DNA of 64,000 nucleotides, taken from Acorus gramineus (Eukaryota; Streptophyta; Magnoliopsida; Acorales; Acoraceae). The notes under the pieces are model-generated. The model searched no databases and was not told where the DNA came from. It worked only from the letters and a program-made list of their open reading frames with translations. The translations under genes and the position numbers were made by a program. Positions 12,701 through 24,954 of the stretch are shown here, piece by piece. Each line of letters starts with the position of its first letter. The stretch's first letter is position 1. The stretch spans positions 20,321,868-20,385,867 of the forward strand of contig CM060852.1 in NCBI GenBank assembly GCA_030737835.1, in the 5' to 3' direction.

Positions 12701-13433
12701 GTGGTTTTGTAGATATTTGAGTTATCCTCAAGTATTCAAGTTAATGCAACTATAGCCTGGCATCTATACTTGTGAACCGGGCTCACGTGGTGTATTTGGG
12801 ATCAAATGAAGTAATGTTAGATTTCCTCTGATTTAGAAAGAAATTCATATTCTTTGATTTCTTTCTTCCATACCTGTTATTACCTTTTGGGCTTAAAATT
12901 GTGATACGGGGATAGACAATAATCAAATGATTTCCTATTTGGTTGCTATTCATTTTTTGGTTTTGATAATTTTTTACCTTTTGTATTCGTTCTACTAGAA
13001 TATGGTTATAGTTTTGGATGGATATGTGGGAACAAATTACACTAGTCTCCCCAAGTTTAATTATCAGCATTTAGTCTCACTTATCAAGTATCACTATTAC
13101 AGTTAACCATACTATCATATTCTATTGTTCACCACAACATGTGTGAGCATATCTTTCTGCCAAGGCCATTGAACTGAAATGAGTGCCACCACTGTATCAT
13201 TAATTCATTGCATGCCTATCATTCTACATATTATTTGACATAGACTCCCTTGATTTGTTCTACAAAACTCATGTCACTCAATACAAAATGTGCAACTTGA
13301 CCTAGTTCAAGTTGCTCACTTTCTGATTACACACTGAATTAGATTTTTTTTTCCCTAACAGAAAGTGAAGAAGTTCTCTCTATCTCAATCGATCGACAAG
13401 GAAGAGGCTCCAATTCATGAAGCGAAGAAATGA
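9757..13433 (+). CDS. Small twin-CX9C (CHCH) mitochondrial protein, Cox19-like family
   Basis: Two exons, 9757-9891 and 13362-13433, joined in phase 0 across a 3.47-kb GT-AG intron, give 68 residues. Cysteines at 10, 20, 31 and 41 form C-x9-C, a ten-residue loop, and a second C-x9-C. This is the twin CX9C signature of coiled-coil-helix-coiled-coil-helix proteins, which are oxidised and trapped in the mitochondrial intermembrane space by MIA40/ERV1 and often serve respiratory-complex assembly. The tail is short and lysine-rich (KVKKFSL, ending EAKK). The ATG at 9757 is the first that opens the cysteine frame, in context GCCATGG. The gene has no targeting presequence, as expected for this import route. 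I believe plants have a similar protein annotated as a Cox19 family CHCH protein, but the exact orthologue and client are not certain. Confidence 0.85.
10130..10400. repeat. Dispersed repeat in the CHCH intron, related to 45390-45510
   Basis: The segment around 10246-10370 (AAGGAGGT, TGGATGGCTAA, AAGATGTATG, ACTGCATTTG, TGTAACAACACTC in order) matches a segment at about 45400-45510 (AAGGAGGT, TGAATGGCTAA, AAGATATGCAG, ACTGCATTTG, TGTAACAACGCTC). This indicates a shared interspersed repeat. I see no terminal structure that fixes its class. Confidence 0.55.
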
Positions 13434-14854
13434 ATTACTATGCTGAAGAGTTACAAGAAATCCCAACATTGTGATACTTCGATTTGGAGGGAAAATTATT
13501 AACATGCAGCCTCAATAGTTTCAGCTGCATTCTTTGTAGAACAGCAAAAAGAGGAAGAAAGGTTCTACCACCATACCTGTTTCAGCTATTTCACATGAAT
13601 AAGTTATACTTGAATTGCAAGGGTTGAATTGGTCGATTCTCATTATGATTCAATGCTTGCCATTCATTCTTGGTGTCTGGAGACTTGCTTTCCAAGGCAG
13701 AGTCGTCGAATATATGTCCGGTCCACTGATGTGTTAAAGTATTTAATGTTGGTCTAAAACCCAAATGTCACGCGTGACGTGAAGCCAATGTTAGGTTCAG
13801 ACATTAGTACCACCTTCCAACCTTACCAGAAATTCGGAGAAAATATGACCACTTTATGCAAGTGTAGGTATAATATTTAAGTTATATACACATAAATAAT
13901 ATAATGATAATGATAATGACATTAAATTTGATAATTATGAAATAAATCATTTTGATTTGTGTATTTAAATGTGGAGTAAAAATAAGAGTATCTTAACTAA
14001 ATCCTTTTTGAGCTTTAGAGTTTACTTAAGAAGTTTTAGAAAAATTGCGGTTGTAAAAATAATCCACGTATATTTGAAAGTTTATAATGAATGTATACAT
14101 AATAGTATCACCGCATTCATTGATAATAATAATAATAGTTATCCAAGGATTATTTAAAACGTACATTAAAATTACATTTTTCTAAAATTAAGATCTTTAT
14201 CTGATTCAATGACATTTGTTGAATGCTTAATGTTATTCACTATTTCAAATTTTGAAATGAATATGGATATTATCAATAATAAGTTTAAAGAAAGTTGAAA
14301 CTCGTGGTTGATATAATAAATTGATAATAATTTTTTTTTAGAGAATGTAGATCTTGTTACTGGCACTTCCATTATTAAAAGTGGGTTACAAATCTGAATT
14401 GAGGATGAGAGGATACAGAGAAAAAATAAGAAGAAAAAAAAACAATCATGACACAGAAATAAAAGACGCGGGGGGATGGTTTGGATGATTAGTAAGCGTG
14501 GTATCTATCAATTACTCTAAGAGACTCCCCCCCCCATGCACTTTTATACCACTACAAGGTGATGTCTAAATGGCCTCCGTCAAGAGAAACCCTTACAATC
14601 CCTCCTCATCACTATGTGATAATAATTTATTTGAAGAATTTAAAATTCAATCTTATCATATATAGAGAGCGTGATGAAAGAACAAAGTCAAAAGCATTCA
14701 TTGATAATATAATATAATAGATAAATATACAAGGAATAATTAATAATGCATGAGATTTAACAGTGTACAAGTGATTCATAACAATGTATCAAAATAATAT
14801 ACAAGTAGTGGGTTGGAGAGTTCGAAATGGCCAGATATTCAAGAACCAAACGGT
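13434..14854. other. 3' flank of the CHCH gene and intergenic DNA
   Basis: The first few hundred bases after the stop probably include the 3' untranslated region. Beyond that it is AT-rich sequence with a C-run at about 14526. No further gene was seen. Confidence 0.5.
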
Positions 14855-15082
14855 TTATTTTGAGAACCTTTGAGAGGAGCTAACATCATTATTACATGAT
14901 TGGGGAATATATTTAGTGGGAGCTAAAGCAATTATCGTCTCTGAGAGGACGATCTCAGCTGAGACGTAGCTGGTGTCCTTTGTTCCTGAAGTGCGGATGG
15001 TCCCTGTTCGTCCCTTCGGATTAGGGAGGCACAGGCACGGCTTGTGTCTCTGGGACCTGACGGGGCCGTCCTTGAAGACCAT
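14855..15082 (-). other. Unidentified 75-residue open frame in a GC-richer island
   Basis: Minus-strand frame beginning MVFKDGPVRSQRHKPCLCLP and continuing with a Ser/Thr/Gly-rich middle (TGTIRTSGTKDTSYVSAEIV). Base composition differs from the AT-rich surroundings, which is the only reason to note it. There is no signal peptide, domain or family I recognise. It could be a fragment of a coding exon or of an old element. Confidence 0.25.
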
Positions 15083-15405
15083 CTTCTCTGCTCTATTTAT
15101 TTTCTTTTCTTCTTCTTGACATTTTGCATATACGTTTTATCTATTCTCTCCTCATTCAGCCCATTTGTAACTATTTTTAAGTTATAAATGAACCATCACT
15201 TTAAAAAAATATATATACAAGTAACATTGTATTTAGTTAATAATATAAAGAGAGTGAATAACAATATAAGGCTATTTTACGAGGTAACACCAAGCGACCC
15301 CCAAAAAAACATATAACCGCTGATTGTGAAAAATGATACGGAAAATTATTTTTGTGGAATATAAAACTAATTTAAGTAAACAATATGCTGCATATTTTTT
15401 TTTTC

Positions 15406-15867
15406 GGGGGAAATTCAAATAATCATGTCTGAAATTTATATAACCCTAACTTTTTTTATAAGTTCATATAACCCTCTTAAAACACTTATGTAAATTCAAA
15501 TAACTATCTGATTTAAATTTTTCGTTAACAAATTTAATTAATCTTGGATAAAAACATAGTATATCAAAAACACTCACAACGTGTTAAAAATACAAAAAAT
15601 ATATGTAAATGACGATTTTATCATTATGAATAATTCAAAATGATAAAGTCGTCATTTATGGATATTTTTTATAGTTTTAATATATTGTAAGGATTTTTTG
15701 GTATACTATATTTTTATCTGGAGTTATCCAAACAAAATATTTATAAAATATTCATTACCCTGTTAATCAAAATTTAACTCTAAAGTTTTTTTCAGAGGGT
15801 TAAATTAAAAGAAAATCAGGAAAATCAAGAGGTTACGTGGCTTTTCAACTGTTTACATGGATATTTC
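15406..15867. mobile_element. Foldback MITE, family A copy 2
   Basis: This shares the family A arms: a left arm with AAATTCAAATAATC and repeated ATATAACCC phrases, a central palindrome (AAATGACGATTTTATCAT and its complement), and a right arm ending GTTTACATGGATATTTC. The left end has decayed into a T-run and no target duplication is intact. The right flank, ATAAAACAAAT at 15868, is identical to the target duplication of copy 1 at 5.2 kb. Confidence 0.75.
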
Positions 15868-16240
15868 ATAAAACAAATATAAATGATTACGTAATAATTC
15901 TTTTAAAAATATTAATTCGATTTTTCCCCCAAAAAAAAAATGGAAAACCTCGTGAATCAGACACTGCCCGTCCTCCACGCATCTCTTCCCCCCCTTTCAT
16001 TCCTTCCACCACATTTTCGTCCATTTTTTTTGAAAGACCTAAAAAGTCCCAATTTTTAATGCAAACAAGAAAAAAAAACCCTCTGATTCTCTCTATTTAT
16101 AGATTTTCTTTGGTCACCTGAATTTATTTTATTAATTAATGTTTTGCTCTTGCGGGGGCCAATAAAAATTTATAAACTTTGTATTTCTTCGTTCATCTTG
16201 ATCGGACCCAAAACAGAAACCCTAGTTTTTGGAGGTTCCG

Positions 16241-19200
16241 ATGGTCGGCCCTAGACCGACTTGCCCTTCATGGATGAGCGCCGCTTCGAGGGTTGACGCG
16301 ATGTCTGAAACGATGTTCTCTTCATCGCCGCCGACCGGAGACAGGGAGGCCTCGGTTCACCACGTGGCGCTCTCCGACTACAGCATGGGTTTCGGCGAGC
16401 GCGCCTTGTCGGCGGCCGGCGCGGCGGTTCTCTCGGCAGTCCTTGTCAACCCCCTCGACGTCGTCAAGGTTCGGTTATTTTAGGGGTTGCCGTTTTGGTT
16501 TTGGTTTCGTTTGTTTAGTTGGTTTTCGAATCGGGAAATGATCGGTTGATCGTATGTTAATGTCTCTCTCTCTTTCCCTATTGAAGTGGATCCGTTGATT
16601 GTCTGATCGTGTTTGGCTTGGATTCTTTGATCTTATATTGTTTTTTTTTTTTTTTGAAACTAGGATCAAATTTGTGTTTTTATTGATTTTGATGCAGTGA
16701 TGGTCATTTTTTCAAAAAAAAAAAAAAAAAAAAACACTATATTTCATTGCTTAGAAGGATGGATATATCTGGGTTTTTTTTATTTTCCCTTGTTATGATT
16801 TTTCGCTTTGGAAATTTTTTAATTATTGAAGTGAGTTAGTTATTGTGATTTTTTGAAGCTATTTATTCATGAAGGGGGATACACATAAGCTCCTTGCGTT
16901 CTTTAAATTGTTGGTGTATCATTTTGAATCTTCTGTTATGTTTACTGCAACTTACACCTACAATAACTTATGATAGTTTGAAAATATTAATTTTTAAGGT
17001 GCTATTGTACTGTTTGATTATGACATGAGTTGATTTGACATCTTGTTCTCAACCAACAAACACCCCCCCCCCCCCATGAATAATTTGCATGAGTATTCAG
17101 ATTTTTACAGTTGTAATAAATGGGGGTAGTTAATTTATGATCTTCATTTCAGACAAGGTTGCAGGCTCAGGCAGCTGGAGTTCCAAATTCGCCCACAGAG
17201 CATGTTAGAAAGCGATTGGTGTCCCTTGGTCCATACACGGTAAGGAGAAGCTCTTTCTATTAGGTTATGGATTGTAGTGTGCAATAGATCCTGTTCTTTA
17301 TTTGTGCTAGATTTAGATTTATTGGAGCGTCTTTTGGTTAATTTTATGAGAACATCAGATGATCTAGATTCTAGAGATTAAGATGGCTTTCGTGTTCAGC
17401 TGTCATAGATAATATTAATCATAAAACAAGAGAAAATGTAATAATATCTTAAGTCCATGCAAGTGAGCATGTATGGAAGAAACATGTGGAGACCATGGGA
17501 TCCAAACTTATGAAAAGACTAGATAAGTCCAACATCTGTAAGGCCTTACATAATTCTTTGTGCAACTTAGATAAGAAGACTTAAGAAGGAGATTGCATGG
17601 GTACCTTTAAATAAGGGGAACAAAAAAGGCAGTTTAGATATATTCCCTTGAAAATAGATGACCACCTTGAATCTCGGAGAAGCCTGAGGTGATTGGCGGT
17701 CTGATATTGGTGGGAAGAGAGGAAACGGCAAGAAAAGAGGAAAGAATTTTATGTCATAGAGAATATCTTAGATGGAGAAGAGGTGAAAATCTGCAAGAGT
17801 TAGAAGCAGGAATAGAAGACCTTTTCCGCTAGTCCTTATTTTATCCTTGTAGAAAAGGGGTATTGACTATTTATAGTAGGATAATAATGCTAAGGGGGAA
17901 CAAGGTATGGTGTCATTATGCCTCTTGATTGCAATTTTTGTGTGTCAAAGAAGTTTGGTCTATAATTTACATAACAATTTTAGTTCTTGCATGGACTGTT
18001 ATGATGTGCATTTCAGCATACTGATCTTAATGATTTCTCACATGGTATGCACAAGGAAGCTGTTCCATATTGAATGTTCTGCGAAATATTACAAAATATA
18101 GTGTGTGTGTGTGTGTGTGTATCATCCTTAGTCTGCCCATCACTCTACCATCATAGACTTATTATTTGATATTAGTGATATATGTTTTGACAGTGCTTTT
18201 AGCTTCTTGATTGAATTATGGAACTGTTTTTTTCTTAGTTGAATGTCCGTATTTGTCCTTTAATGGACTTGGGCTATGCTTTCAGATGTTTTCAGAAGTG
18301 AGGTGTTCTCCATCATGTACTCGTGGGGGTGGACTTTTTGGCACTGCATACTTTTGTCCTGAAGAATGTTATCGATATAAAAGCACCTTGGATGTCTTCT
18401 ACAAAATCATTAGACAAGTGAGTGAGTGTGAATAGTTGAGTCTTGCTGGCCATGGATCTTTTTTTCCAGTTAACTTTAAAAATATGTATGCAGGAAGGGT
18501 TTACTAGATTATGGAGAGGCACAAATGCAGCTTTAGCGTTGGCAGTACCAACTGTGAGTTGCTTTAACTTCTCTACATATTTGATGTGAAGTATTTATTA
18601 CATTGGTCAAAAGAATTTTTTTTGCATATTTATGTTTGAAAGAACTGGGGATCTTTAAAAAATAAATGTAGATTATTGTGAAATAATAACTGTCAGCAGG
18701 AGGATATCCTTTAAATTTAGTCTACACTCTAAATCGATAGAAACTGTTCATCACCGTTTTATTTCTGGTTTTCTCACTTTTTATGCCTGGCCTCAAGGAT
18801 GCTTAGATGCCAAGATGGTTGTTATTTAGGTCCGGCTATCTATGCAACCCGTCGGGTGAGCTTTTCCATGCACTGATTATTAGGTCAGGCCAAATCTTGT
18901 GACCCTAGCCTGCAAGGCTGCAATTCTCTTTTCTTGTGTTGAACCTCCCTCAAAGTGGTGTGACTGTACATATTTTATTTATTTTGAGGGGTGGGGGTTG
19001 GATTTTGTAGTATGAAGTAGCTAACTGGAGAGTTTGAGCTTTTCCTTCATCACTTCAAGTTTTGATGGACTTGGGAGTTTTGTTTTCCCATGAGTGGTTT
19101 ATAATGCTGAGGCAGAACTCTAACTTTGTGTGATGTAATGATGGTTATTTGAACACTTGAACCTAAATCCAGGTCAGAAAGGGTGGTTGTCATAGTGAAC

Positions 19201-22200
19201 ATCTATGATGCCAGATTATATTGATGTCAATGAAATTGAGTTTCTTTCCTGCAGATTAATTACTTCAGCAAATTTTTTTTTTTGAAAGTTGGTGGGAACT
19301 CACCACCATAATTCATTAGAATCCATTGAGGTGCAGTTCAAAATAGACAAAAGGAATCGGGTCTTGTCAGTAGCTGGTGAGTCTATTAACAGAGAACCAG
19401 AAAGAAGAAGAAGAAGATATGTTACTCACCTGATCAGAAAATGAAACTTCCCAATCTTAATCTATAATCACCTCTCCTTTAAAACAGATCCACCACTTGA
19501 GCCCCAACACAATACTTTACCCATTCTATACATTATTGAAATAAGGATTGACAGTTTTGAATACTACCTCATTGTGCAGAAGCCATAGAATCCAACAACC
19601 CACATGAACAATTAAATACATTAGCAAAGTTGACATGAATATAGGACCATTTAGGCTGAATGTATCAGTCTAAAGAAAATCAATAGAATTTTAGGAATTT
19701 GCTCTCTTGTGTTCTATTTATTTTTCATTATAATGTTTTTTTAGTAGATTATTGTGTGTATGAAGAGTAGGGCTGAGAGTTGTATATATATTTTCCACTT
19801 GATTTGTATGATCTTCCATTTATGACTTAAGCCTGCGCCATTGTAATATCAATGGACACTTGGTATGAAACATGTGGATGCACGTTCTTTCTTTTGTTTA
19901 CATGTTGAGAAAATTTATATTGATACACAAATGTATTATATCTATTGGGTATTGCTTTTTACAGGTGGGTATATATTTACCTTGCTATGACATATTTCGC
20001 AACTGGATTGAGGGATTCACAAATCAGAATGCTCCCAGCTTAACACCATATGCACCATTAGTTGCTGGATCGGTTGCACGTTCATTAGCATGCATTTCGT
20101 GCTCTCCGATTGAGTTGGCAAGGACACGTATGCAGGTATTTACTTGATGTTTTCATTCTACAGTCCTTGAAGATGTAGATTGGTTATAAAAAAAATCAGT
20201 GTTTTAAATCACGAACGATATATCTATATATCGGTCGATATATCGTTTTCGGCGACGAAATCGCTATTTTGCGGTGATTTCGCGAAGTTTTATCGAAACC
20301 ACGCTGACGTCAGCGATATATCGACGATATGTTGAAATCCGACGATATATCAATGATATCGTCTCTTTTTTTTTTCCATGTGAGCCGGTCTTCTTTTGAG
20401 AAAGTGGGGTCACAAAGTAAGAAAGTTTTAATTGAGTACGTTTTTGGTGCTTCATGGATTGAATGGTGACTTCTGAGTTGGAGAGAGAGAGAGAGAGAGA
20501 GAGTGTGTGTGGGAAACCCATGTTATTATATCCTTATAATATTACAAAAAAGTGTTATCATATCCTTATAATTTTATGATCCAGTCTAGTATGTTTTTAT
20601 TAGTTATTATATTTTAACAAAATATATATTTTATTAAAAAAATGTACACCTTTTACAAATGATTTGATACCGTTTATTAGAATATATATATTTAAAAAAA
20701 AAAAACACAACTTATGGGATAAATATGAATGAGTCAATTTATTTGAGTATTTATTTTAATTAAAAAAAATAACTCATTGAATAAAATGTATTATTTATAT
20801 AAAAAAAGTGTGTACTCTGACCTTATATTCAATCCACGTCTAACATTTTTCAAATATTAACTTACAGTAATTAAAAAAAACACAATTTATCCTTTAAATC
20901 TCACATATATCTCCTTTTTTATAGTTTAAAATGTATTGAATTTAAAAAATGTTATTTATTTACTTAGTTATTTTTGTTATAGGATCCAATCAAGTTTGGT
21001 ACAATCAGTATAATCGTTATGGCACACCATTAGGTGGAACCCAAGGAGGGGATTTTGTAACCAATTCAATGGATTATCTATTTAAATAAAATTTCCTCAC
21101 TTTTATAGTTTTATGTTTTTTTGGTGGGTATATAGTTTTATGTTTTTTTGGTGGGTATATAATTTTATGTTGTAGTTAATTAGTTATGTATTTTTATTTC
21201 AAACCAAAACCATTGTAAAATTATTAATATCTTCATATCAAATTATTCTTATTCATTTTCATTATTTTCCACATTTTTCTATCTTTTTTTTTTTTTTTGC
21301 TGTTTTTTCAGTTTTTTTCCATTTTTTTTTCAAAAAGAAAATAAAAAAAATTCGGCCAATCGATATATCGATATTTAAAACACTGAAAAAAATAAGGTAT
21401 CAGCATTGTCATATGGATGGCAAATTGTCTTAGGTGTTATTAGTTTCCCGGATGCTTGACTGGTGTACATGTGACGCATGGCAAACAGAAGTTGCAGTGG
21501 AAAATTATTAGTGAATTTGCTTTCTTTCCTGATTGTTTATATTTATCTTTATCCACTGCTTTTGGGAAGAGGATTAGGAGACTAAATTGAGAAGAACATA
21601 TGTAAAAATATTTGATGAGATGAATACTAGTTCGCGGGGGGGGGGGGGAGGAGATAGTTGAATGTGAGCACACAGGGAATACAGGTCATGGTGTGTAGAT
21701 GTTTTTTTAATGAGATAAGGTGGTGTTTACCTAGTAATTTTAAAACTTGCTAACCATGGATATACAAAAATGAGTTGAGGAAAAAAGAGGTAAAGAGAAA
21801 ATAACAGAGAAAAGGGAAGGATTAAGAAATGCTCCCATCCCCAGACTCAGAGGAGGCCCTAGAAGCGCTTGCAGCCAGCCATCAGAGAGGGCTATTTAAG
21901 GTTACCATGATTGTGGGGGTGGTGTGTATGCAGAAAAATTGATTCCTCTTGCTCTGATGGTATTTTTTAAGTTTTAATTTTCATTCAGCTGTCTGTCCCC
22001 GCAATATATTTCATCAGTGGCTCACTAATAAACAGGCATATAAAGAGCTCCAAGGCACAAAGCCTCCTGGAATGTTGAAGACTTTACTTGGGGTTCTCAC
22101 ACCTATGAGGAGTACAAATAGCCTTCAAAGCTGTACGTTGTTCCTTTTCTTTCCCTTTTACGTATATTATACAAGTAATGTGGTGTGTAGTACTCATCCT

Positions 22201-23780
22201 CTGATTGTTAGTGTGGGGTAATTTAAATTTGAAAATTCAATCATCATTTGCCTTGCTGTATTTTGGTCTTTATCTTTCCTCTTCTTCTTTTTAATTTACT
22301 TTTGATCTATACCCCTTTCATTGAAATGAATTTGGTGGTAGAGTTCCTAACTGTTCTCGAAGAGAATATATAATTATCATTTGCCCCTTCCCCATCTATA
22401 TCTTTGGTATTAAAAGGGAATTAAGAATTTTTTAGTTGACTGGTTTCTTGAGATGCATTGAATTAAGTTACACTTTTCAATAGTTTGCATGATCAGCTGG
22501 TTGGTGAGAAAGGCAACTATTTGTTTCAACTGTGCCCCATCTGTTGGCCAAGTGAGAACGCCCCTCATTAGATTTAGAACGGGAGGAATTTTCTTGATTT
22601 TTGTCTCCCAAATCAATTTCATCTTCATCCAGTGATTTAGACATGACTTTCAAACAGCAAGATTTTACATTTCAGCATAGAAAACTTGCACTGGCATTTA
22701 CACAATTACAAATTTATGAGGATTTATATATAACATTTAAAATGAGTTTTCCTAATGCGAACAGTGAATAGCTACCGTGTCTTGTGGACGGGTGTTGGAG
22801 CACAACTAGCACGAGATGTTCCTTTTTCAGGGATTTGCTGGTCAACTCTTGAGCCTGTAAGAATCCTCTCTCTCTCAAACACTGCATCATTATGGTCTGA
22901 ACTCTGCCTCATCTTTCCCGGTCATATATTGAGCATTGATTATGTTATGCCATGTTCTGGAGTGAATTTATGCATTGGTTTGGCTGATGTTCTGCATTTC
23001 GTATTTCTAGATCAGGAGAAGATTACTTGGGTTGATAGGTGAGGATGGCAATGCAGCAAGTGTTCTGGGGGCAAATTTTACTGCTGGATTTGTCGCAGGA
23101 AGTCTTGCTGCTGCTGCCACATGCCCTCTTGATGTTGCGAAAACTCGAAGACAGATAGAGGTTAGTTCCAAACCATAGCCATCATTCCATTTGCCAAATG
23201 TTCTTTTTGTCAAATTGTATTAAAAGTGTTTTGAACCTCTTATTTATCTCCGTGTGTTGTAAATTTGTGCATTGTCACTGACGTGGTGGTTGGATGTTGA
23301 TAATTAGAAAGATCCAACCAGAGCATTGAAAATGACGACGAAGCAAACACTGCTTGAAATTTGGAGGTACTCTTTTTCTCCTCATTTTTGGCTTGATGTT
23401 TGTGATTGATTTTGATAAATGCATGTATCATATTATCTGTATCCATAATAAGCTGCTGGGAAGGCTTTGCTCTAAAGTGATGCCATATGTGAGACTACAT
23501 TCCCAATAAAGTAATTCGATCTTGGTCCACCTTGTGTTCATGCTTCCCATAAGTTCGATGAAAACTGCACATCATCACCATCTTCAATGTAGAAACCAAG
23601 ATCGAATTTACGATGTTTAAGTGGGTGATTTTAAACAGGGATGGTGGAGCGAAGGGACTCTTCATGGGTGTTGGACCGCGCGTTGCAAGAGCTGGACCTT
23701 CGGTTGGTATTGTAGTTTCCTTTTATGAAGTCGTCAAATACGCTCTCCATCAAAGGCAAATGAAATCTCAAGCATTTTAA
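16241..23780 (+). CDS. Mitochondrial carrier of the MTM1 / SLC25A39-40 type
   Basis: Ten exons (16241-16468, 17153-17239, 18286-18417, 18494-18553, 19965-20135, 22036-22132, 22765-22856, 23011-23160, 23308-23366, 23639-23780), all GT-AG, give 405 residues. Three carrier repeats carry the signature PxD/ExxK/R: P71-D73-K76 (PLDVVKTRLQ), P217-E219-R222 (PIELARTRMQ) and P328-D330-K333 (PLDVAKTRRQ). The first matrix loop has four cysteines at 112, 116, 129 and 133 (CSPSC, CPEEC), as in MTM1/SLC25A39. In animals these proteins import glutathione and the loop senses iron-sulphur status; in yeast and Arabidopsis MTM1 is tied to manganese activation of mitochondrial superoxide dismutase. Length is close to the Arabidopsis protein. 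The first ATG (16241) is used; ATG 16274 is an in-frame alternative. Intron 5 holds a hAT-like insertion. Confidence 0.93.
18102..18121. repeat. GT dinucleotide microsatellite in MTM1 intron 2
   Basis: About eight to nine GT units, following TATAGTGT and ending before ATCATCC. Confidence 0.8.
19266..19625 (-). mobile_element. Possible truncated LINE 3' tail in MTM1 intron 4
   Basis: The plus strand begins with a T-run followed by GAAAGTTGGTGGGAACTCAC, resembling the antisense 3' end of plant L1 copies (compare the end of the LINE near 32225, TTTTGAAAATGGTAGTTCAT). There is no coding part, and flanking repeats are only hinted at (AGCAAA on both sides). Low-confidence call. Confidence 0.3.
20197..21385. 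mobile_element. Non-autonomous hAT-like transposon in MTM1 intron 5
   Basis: The ends are CAGTGTTTTAAAT and its exact complement ATTTAAAACACTG (13 bp perfect). The flanks are an 8-bp duplication, AAAAAAAT at 20189-20196 and 21386-21393. Just inside the left end lie several copies of CGATATATCG-type motifs, and the same motif occurs inside the right end, as in the subterminal transposase-binding repeats of hAT elements. The 1189-bp interior has no transposase frame; it contains a 30-bp tandem duplication near 21105-21165 and a GA/GT microsatellite near 20481. It lies wholly within the intron between codons 226 and 227, so splicing can remove it. Confidence 0.85.
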
Positions 23781-24394
23781 GAAGACCTACTGATATAAAG
23801 ATCTAAAACCTCTGCTCTTCCCCTTCCACTCGGGCGCTTTGGTTCTTCACTTTTGAAGATCGTTTTTTTTTCTCTGCTGCGCTTGAGGAGGTGCTCATCT
23901 GAACTGTGGGCTGGTAGAGCAAAGAAATGGGGGAGGTGTAGCGATTCATCCACCAGTTTTGTGGTTAGTTCTAACGGCATTCGATTGATGAAAGATGAGC
24001 AATTTTTGAAACATTGTATTGGCTTTTGTGGTGTTTAATGCTGATACTATATTATAATAAAAAAAATGTGTAAAGTTTGGAATTTTGGCCTGATATACTT
24101 TGTCCAATTTTGAAAAGGAGTATAAAAACATGAGCGATATGGTTGTGGAGGAGAGGTTACATTCTTTAGCAATACAATTTTGTGACTCAATAAAATGAAG
24201 GCAATTTGGGAAAAGCCTTTTTGGGTTGAGGCTATTTTAATATGATAAAAATTCTTTGTTCTTATCCGGTTCCATTTTCATTGATCAAAATTGAACACAA
24301 ATGTAAGGGAAAGTTATACAAACAGTTTACACATATTTTAATTTTTTTTTAAATAAAATATTTCATTTAATAGAATATATGTTTGAATAAAAAA
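23781..24394. other. MTM1 3' untranslated region and flank
   Basis: The region after the stop carries likely AATAAA-type poly-A signals near 24055 and 24188. No other gene was seen. Confidence 0.55.
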
Positions 24395-24560
24395 ATGTAT
24401 ATCATTACATAGAATTGAATGAACCCATGGCTACATGATACATGGACTGTATAAAATGTATATCATTACATAGAATTGAATGAACCCATATGTGTTAGAA
24501 TTGAATGAACCCATGGCTACATGATACATGGACTGTATAAAATGTATATCATTACATAAA
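24395..24560. repeat. Tandem direct repeat, 61-86 bp period
   Basis: The phrase ATGTATATCATTACATA recurs at 24395, 24456 and 24542. It is followed by the block GAATTGAATGAACCCATGG-CTACATGATACATGGACTG in the first unit and again within the second unit, which carries an extra 25 bp. Confidence 0.88.
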
Positions 24561-24954
24561 ATGAATGTGTGTGTGTGACAACTGACAACAATAAAGATTT
24601 CATGATTTCATTCCATGTAATGTGGTCCGGACCTGAAGAGGCCACCAGTGGTAATGGTGACCCTACACAATCATGCTGTCCGACATTTTCATGTTATCAC
24701 AACCTGTAACTACGAAATGATGGCTGCATCAATCAATAGCTGTCAAAAAGGTTAGATATGGTGGGTGTCCATGGCCAAAAAAAAAAAAAAAGGAAAACAA
24801 CGAGTGTTGTTTGATGTTGGTTCAAAACAGATGAACAACCACCACCCATCCATCCGACAAGCAATAGAACGACACACCCTTCATCCCTGTGTCACATCTC
24901 TGGTTCTACACTTATTTTATTTTGCAAACCAACAATCTACAGTCTAATTATACA

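Noticed and set aside
16092-16101. CTATTTATAG read as the MTM1 TATA box
   Set aside because: The consensus CTATAAATAG is on the opposite strand, so it does not point at MTM1; without start-site data I do not assign it.
17459-17880. Purine-rich block in MTM1 intron 2 considered as a captured gene fragment
   Set aside because: No sustained frame or domain on either strand and no terminal repeats.
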